A DNA stretch of 64,000 nt from NCBI GenBank assembly GCA_973895155.1, contig OZ316896.1, positions 20,150,001 through 20,214,000 on the forward strand. The letters run 5' to 3'. The notes beneath the pieces were generated by a model. The model was not told where the DNA came from and ran no database searches. It saw nothing but the letters and a program-made list of their open reading frames with translations. Source of the stretch: Marsupella aquatica (taxonomy: Eukaryota > Marchantiophyta). Made by a program: the position numbers and the translations under genes. This document shows positions 58,016-64,000 of the stretch, one piece after another (within the stretch, counting starts at the first letter, position 1; every line of letters begins with the position of its first letter).

Positions 58016-60040
58016 GGTAGGGAGTGGAAGATTCCCCAAACCGTCCAAATAGATATTACTGTTTTTGACTAAGTTACGTCCAAAACTGCGTGACCCCCCC
58101 CCAAAAAAATTGACTAGTGAGCAGACTTAATTTATCTTAGCAGCACAATCAGACTATTTGAGTTATTTATTCCTTTCAGGGTGCCAATATAGTTATGAAA
58201 TTAGTAACTTAGCGGGTAATTTAGCAGTTTTGTTCAATTTTGGGGGTGACAGACAACAAGAGGTTTATATAATCATAACTATTTTTTGTTTGGTGCATCT
58301 GAGGCCAGGAGGGGTTTCACCTGCCCCTGATATAGTAGGGGAGGCACTGGTTAACATTTGAGGTTTGGCACACACCAAAATTGCCTAGGATTTTCACCTA
58401 GCCACCCCTGGGGAACGAGAGGAGAAATGGCAGTGGGGGTCAAAGCTATGATTGGGTTAATTACAAGTGCTTGTTTTGGGTCAATTGGGCCACAGGTGAC
58501 TGAGGGATGCAAGACTGAGGATAAGAGTCTCATGAGGGTGCGTCAAGTCATGAGTATGCCTGCAAGGATTTGTTTGATGCTTCTAAATAGGCTGTCTCAC
58601 CTGCCCTTAAACTGGTACTTTTTAGCCTGCCCCCAAACTATTTTGATTAGTAAGCACCTTACCCCAAACCTTGTATTTTCACATTAACTCATTTCACCTA
58701 AACCCAATGCAACCTTCCATTGGCTCACACTGAGTGTAACCCACATTCTCCCATATATCCCTGTCCTTCATGCCCTCTGCCTGGGCGTCCGCCATCTCTC
58801 TCCTGCTTGGTCTTATGGTTTCTACACTTCCAGCCCGGCCCGGCCCAGCCCAGCCCGGCCCACCCCTCCCATCATTACACATGGTCCTGCTTGCACCCTG
58901 CCCATAACTGAGGCATCAATTTTGCAACAATGCAGGAGTGAGATGGCAATGACGTGGGAGATATGGTAACAAATGGGGCCATAAGAGGGTGATGTGGTGC
59001 TTACACTATGGGCCAATGACTGGAGGCCATCCTGGGTTCATTACCTTGGACGGGTTCGAGTGCATACAATTTTGGGGCTACTTACTAATCCTAACTGACA
59101 GTTTGGAGGGGCAGATAACATATCATGGTCAGTCTAGAACTGTGGGAATGTTTTTTGGCCGTTTGATGACAAGGCCGCATCGTTGGATTTTCCTTAAACA
59201 TCCTCCTAAGTAACCCCTCCTGCGCCTTGCCCACAGTCCTGCATTTGTGTGCCTTGCCTGCCTAGTGTGCCATCCTGCCCCAGTGCACCCTCGGCCTTCC
59301 TCATGCAAAATGAACAATGCAACCACAACATTTTTGCAGTAAACAGAAATATATGACTGGCAAGAACATTCAATATCATTTCATACCAATAAGAGCAACC
59401 ATAATGACAACATTTCCACAACAACACCAAGCTGATACAAAGACGCTTCTGCAACCATAAATTATTGTATAGATGAGACAGGCAAAACTGTTAGTGACAC
59501 TTCCCCAACAACCATATAGTCACAATGACAACCCAGTGAAATGACAATTGACTTCCCCAACCACAACACAACTGCAATGACTCAGGGGTGTCACTTTTGT
59601 GAAATGACACATCATGTGTGACAAAACATATGGTCATACTATGGTTCTAAGTAAGGGAAGACTTAAAATCCATTGTTTAAGAAACACTACGACCTTTTAA
59701 ATTCAGTTTTGAGACGTACTATTGAGAAAAAAATGGGGTTCAGTGAGATCATAAGTCTCCCCAGTTATAAGAATTCTCAGTTTAGAGATATGTTTGTTGC
59801 TCATTTGCAAAGGCCCAGTTTAATAAAAGTAGCACAAAAGAGAAAAAATAGCAAGAAAAGTTTTTTTTTGAGATGAGAATTTTTGGTTCTAACAAAGTCT
59901 CATCTCAAGTTTTATTGGTTCTAACACCTACCTAGCTGCCTGCGCAGCACTGCACACTTTCTGCAACTTTTCAGGATTTTTCAAGTGTAACTAGAGTGTG
60001 ATTGAACTCCACTTTAGGGTGATTGTTAAAAGGGGAGTGC
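58016..60040. other. Gene-free stretch with homopolymer and GC-rich patch
   Basis: A C-run followed by an A-run lies near 58086-58107. CAGCCCGGCCCGGCCCAGCC (58831 on) is a 5-bp GC-rich repeat. No supported ORF. Confidence 0.4.
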
Positions 60041-60125
60041 CCGCCCGCTTAGATCCTGAGACCTGAGACCTGTCAAGCCCCAGTCATTGACTCTACCACC
60101 CAGCCTGGTACCAGGTGATGACCAG
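60035..60125 (-). mobile_element. Possible tRNA-derived SINE head
   Basis: The minus strand has TGGTAGAGTCA, a near-consensus A box, and about 42 nt later GGATCTAAGC, readable as a mutated B box (GGTTCGAAGC). The spacing equals that of a tRNA. AGGTCTC is duplicated just before it. No tail or target duplication was identified. Confidence 0.4.
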
Positions 60126-60188
60126 GTCTACTTGCGGCTAGTATTTACTCCAATGCTGACGCCAGGCACAAGGGGGCAGCTATGTATG

Positions 60189-60220
60189 GGCTAATCAATG
60201 AGGATTAGCATTGATTAGCC
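60189..60220. repeat. Perfect inverted repeat, 12-bp arms
   Basis: GGCTAATCAATG, an 8-nt loop AGGATTAG, then CATTGATTAGCC. It stands 20 bases before the 64-bp tandem repeat. Confidence 0.95.
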
Positions 60221-60240
60221 TAGATCTTAACATTTGTCGT

Positions 60241-60433
60241 TAATTAAATGGCAGGCACTCATCTCTCATTCCTACTTTATTTGTTAACACTATATCAATA
60301 GAGCATAATTAAATGGCAGGCATTCATCTCTAATTTTCACTTTATTGTTAACACTATATCAATAGAGCATAATTAAATGGCAGGCATTCATCTCTAATTT
60401 TCACTTTATTGTTAACACTATATCAATAGAGCA
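60241..60433 (+). repeat. Three-unit tandem repeat, 64-65-bp unit
   Basis: Units 60241-60305, 60306-60369 and 60370-60433 begin TAATTAAATGGCAGGCA and end CACTATATCAATAGAGCA. Units 2 and 3 are identical by eye, and unit 1 differs at a few bases, so the last duplication is recent. Confidence 0.97.
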
Positions 60434-62129
60434 TGGGTAGACAAAAGTAGAGGGTGACTTGTGGCCAGGTTGAGGGTGAAATGTGGCCAGGCTGGGCTCA
60501 GACACAAGCCAAGGTCAAAATCACCAAGTTTCTTACGGCACAAGAAGTCTTTTATTTTGCATCTGTGAAATTTAACACAGACTGTGGAATCTTTATCCAT
60601 TAGTCTTGCCTAGGCTCTGTTTTGGATCCCACCTAATTTAGTGTTACTAATGCTATTTTGGCAGTAACATAAATTCTTTGCTCAATCCTCGTTGAAGTGG
60701 GGGCATAGAGATCACAGTGAATGACTTCGGGTCTTTGCCAGATTCCCACGATAATCTAGAAAAAGGCTATTAAAGATTACAATTTGCCAGAGTATTTGTC
60801 CCTGACTGTGATGAAGGGTCATCCAACCTTGGCTACATTTTCCACCTCCTTAAACCCCCACTAGCCATATAAGAGAGGGAAGTGTCCAAGACCTCTCACT
60901 TTTTTACATGTCACTCATTCATCACAATTTCAGGAAAATGGTACTGTTCATGGTGAAACCTGGTGGATCCAGATTTTGCCATGGCTAGTTGTGGTTAAGA
61001 AAGATAAAAGATTTGGAATCTGGAACATCCTTTTTGTTTTATCTGTAAATCAACAACATTGCCACTCAACTGGGGTTAAGGCCAACGTGGATTTGAAAGG
61101 AAATGCAATACATTAAATGTTCTCTATTTGTTTTATTGCTTCAAAGTTTTTCAGGTTGTTGTCGTCTTTTATTGTTACTTCTCTGACCACTCCCATCCAC
61201 TATCTTCCAGCACTCTACATGACCTCTACACTAAATGTATATTGGGAGTTAGCGTTTCTCTGGCTCTAATTTGTTTCATGCCTTTGAAGTTACTTCTCTG
61301 ATCACTCACATTGATAAGTGAACCTCAGGCAATCTTTTTTTGTGAAGTGACTCAAATTAGAGCATACATCAAAAACCACTGGAACACATTAAGATCGATG
61401 CACATTAGAGAGGCGAACGTGAGGACGAGAATTATCAGTTGCAAATTCGCATGAGAAGGCCGGAGATAAATAAGAAAAATTCAAGCCTGAGCATAGATTA
61501 TAGAGCCATTCATGATCATTGTAAGCAACTCTTACCATTTTCTGGCAAAGACAAATTACACTCTGGCCTCTTCAATTCCTGATACAGGATATGGATACCA
61601 ATGAGAAGGAAAGATCGGTGAAAGAAAGAACCGCAAAATTGTGCTGAGGGGGGTTGAGAAAGTGCAGCAACGGCTACACTTCCGAAAACAGAGCCAAGGA
61701 GAAGTCTTCGAAAGCTGGTGCGAGGGTGCTATCACAGGAAAGGATGATGAAAGGTAAGACGTTGATCTCTAATGCAATATATCTTGTTGCAAAGATGTCC
61801 TCTCAGGAAAGGATACTTTCTCAGAGTCTCCGACAAGAATGACAAAGCTACGGTCGAGTAAAACCTTTGATTGCTTCCACAGACCGTTTCTAGCCAAGAA
61901 ATGAACTGTGATCCTTTTGAAGTAGAACAGACCCTTTCAATCATCTCTTAGAGCACTCTGCCAGTTCTATAAATCCACCCAACGGCCCGCTCTAAGAGCA
62001 TCCTTTCCATACCATATGCCCCCTGCAATATATGAAAAAACGTCCTGAGGTTTAATTTGGCCTACAACGACGCCGTCAAAATTGTTGCCCCAAGGTGTAG
62101 AGGAAAAGCGACTATCCCATCATCAGGTA
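60434..62129. other. Gene-free stretch and inferred 3' UTR of DPH6
   Basis: Short ORFs only. Sequence just below 62130 is the likely 3' UTR of the minus-strand gene. Confidence 0.4.
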
Positions 62130-64000
62130 TCATCGAGGCCCTCCTGAAGCAGTCAACTCCAGTGCGATCAGAGCTTGCAGCTCTGCCGAGTCCCCAAGAC
62201 CGAGAACAGGGATGAGAGCCGGTTCTGGGACATTCTGGAACAAGGAATCCTCCGCCACTGCTCGAAGGGCTTCTCGCAAGCCATCAGCACTTATCTTATC
62301 CACAACAAAGTACACCCGGAGCACCTGCACCGTGATCACTATTAGTGACAACATTCTAGGCATTCTGCGTACTCAACTACCAATGCATGCAAACCTGGGA
62401 AAAGTTACCCACTGATTTTGTAGTTTTTAATTTTTCTCTGACACTTGCAAGCTCGATTTCGGGTGCAACTTACAAAGACATCAGCCCAGCTGAGATCAGC
62501 CTGTCCAAGTACAGCTGACATTGAGTCGTAGGCCTCCATAATAGCAGCATTCCCATTTAGAGAACTCCAAGAAATGCCACCTTCTGCCGTGCCTGGTCGA
62601 TATGAGAGAAACCTGATAGCTCTACAAAGTGTGCCCGGTAGAATCAGTCCTTCGGATAAAGAGAACTCTTCAACTCCAGAAGATAGAACCTTACTCCGGT
62701 GCACTGTGATTGCCTTCCACGACTCCGGACCAATTTCGTCATATGTTCCATCTAATAATTTAGATATGTAAGTCAATGGTGCTACTTCCACGAGGGCACT
62801 GCATCCAAAAACAAAGAGTACCAATAAAAGTCAGGACAGGAATGGAACCCAAGAAAGTAACCACCCTAAGTATATGACCAATTGTTATTATCAACTCCAG
62901 GTTGATTGCTAAGGAATCCCTTTGGAAGGCAGTAAACCATTGTGCATTAGTCCCGAGAGAACCTTCTAAACAATCAGGCTTGCAAGGCTACCAATACTCA
63001 TCTAGTGCGATCGGAATATGTTTAGAAAAATCAAAAGCCAAAAAACAGCACGATGTTCTTGAGAATACCCTTTGGGCAGCGCTGGGAGTAAGATGTAAAG
63101 AACTGGAGGCTTTGGCAAGATCCGGCCTGTCTCCGAACAACTTTCCAGATGCTGATCCAGGATTGTTTCCACATCCTGCATCCCCTTCACTCCAGTAGCA
63201 GATGAACAATACACCGTGAGGCTCAAAACCGAATCTAGAAATGCTGGCGTGAACACTTCTGCTACAGCATTGCAGTTTTGAAGAGCTTGAGTCATCTCAC
63301 AAGTCGCACCTCCTGGCACTAAATTCATAGTTGGGGGATCCAACCCCAATTGCCCAGCCATGTACATTAATTGTTGATGTTGAGTAGCCTGCAACAACAT
63401 TTAATAGATAAGGGACAAAATTCTCACGTCCAGAAAGTGAATCCAGACTCTGAAGTGAGTACAAGTGGCAGTGAACTAAGACATGAGAACAACTTGAAAG
63501 AGGCCCGTCATTTTGAAAGTTAATAAAAATGGACATCCTCTTTTTCCAAACTTGCGTTTCAACTTGCAAAGTTTTTGTAGGGAAACATTACTTTCTTTCA
63601 ATGAATATCTCAAGAAACAACACACACAGATAGGTTGTTAATCTCGTACAGAGAATCAGATTCAATTCATCTTTGCTAATCGCTTATCAGAGCAGACTGA
63701 CCTGAATCCATTTTTTTTTCGTCAGGATAGGCATTGATTTGTCACCTGGCTGTATGGTCCAATACAACAGGGTGCCCAGGATGAGATGCTCTGAACATGT
63801 AAGACCTTTTTGCTGGAATCTGTTGTAGCAAGAATTTCTACCATAACATATCCCATCCCAGCCTGCCCAAGAGGGAGTTCTACACAACACCTTGATGGCA
63901 CACCCCTGACACTCTCCTTCTCGGAAATATGCTGTACGTATATCTCGTTTGCTTTTGAGAACTCCTTCATATCATTTAGATACAAATGTACATAGAGGAC
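62130..64000 (-). CDS. DPH6: Diphthine-ammonia ligase, C-terminal RidA-like part (5' end outside window)
   Basis: Plant DPH6 catalyses the last, ATP-dependent amidation step of diphthamide synthesis on eEF2. Its N-terminal ATP-binding domain must lie beyond 64000. Exons in transcription order: 64000-63746 (partial), 63388-63069, 62798-62474 and 62324-62130 (stop at 62130-62132), with GT-AG introns and kept frame, about 364 residues. The first exon has VLYVHLYLNDMKEF, GVPSRCCVELPLGQ and VLHVQSISSWAPCCIGPYSQ. The next starts ATQHQQLMYMAGQLGLDPPT, the start of the second RidA/YjgF fold, with EMTQALQNCNAVAEVF. PALPKGALVEVAPL joins exons two and three across a split Gly codon. These match the remembered C-terminal half of the Arabidopsis homologue (about 718 residues). 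In plants this tail of two RidA-like domains is fused to the ligase; its role is not settled. Confidence 0.88.

Overview
The window is nuclear DNA of a land plant. Every gene I can name is an embryophyte gene with canonical GT-AG introns: a TNO1-type trans-Golgi coiled-coil protein, eEF1A, plastid phytoene synthase, a SIN3-like (SNL) co-repressor and a plant-type DPH6. A decayed nuclear copy of plastid ndhE ends in residues that, as I remember them, resemble bryophyte ndhE. A moss or another seedless plant is my guess; the sequence does not prove it. Layout, left to right: 1-7722 (+), TNO1-like gene, 5' end outside the window; 7723-14738, gene-free, rich in small tandem repeats; 14739-16304 (-), eEF1A with two coding introns, a 5'-leader intron to 16711 and a telo-box at 16811-16819; 16820-29950, a long repeat-rich stretch with a solo LTR, a LINE 3' fragment, retroelement debris and an EF-hand pseudogene; 29955-32444 (+), phytoene synthase in six exons, with a 77-bp tandem duplication across its stop codon; 32445-43400, repeats including a second solo LTR of the same family and a five-copy repeat next to the SIN3 promoter; 44615-49204 (+), an intronless 1529-codon SIN3-like gene; 49205-54915, gene-free except for the ndhE relic; 54916-55653 (-), an unrecognised 245-codon ORF with leucine-rich motifs; 55654-62129, gene-free with tandem repeats and a possible SINE; 62130-64000 (-), the 3' part of DPH6, 5' end outside the window. 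The genes do not form a pathway or cluster. They are independent housekeeping genes for TGN trafficking, translation elongation, carotenoid synthesis, histone deacetylation and diphthamide synthesis, separated by transposon-derived DNA. eEF1A and DPH6 both concern translation elongation, but nothing suggests that their co-location matters. I found no CRISPR array, operon, defence island or clearly new biological system. The observations most worth checking are the PSY stop-codon duplication, the intronless SIN3 gene, the two solo LTRs with perfect target-site duplications, the ndhE and EF-hand relics, the CpG-to-TpG decay series beside the SIN3 promoter, and the dispersed islands of GTGCACTTAT-like words. 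All splice sites were inferred by eye from GT-AG signals, reading frame and remembered family sequences; no database search was run.
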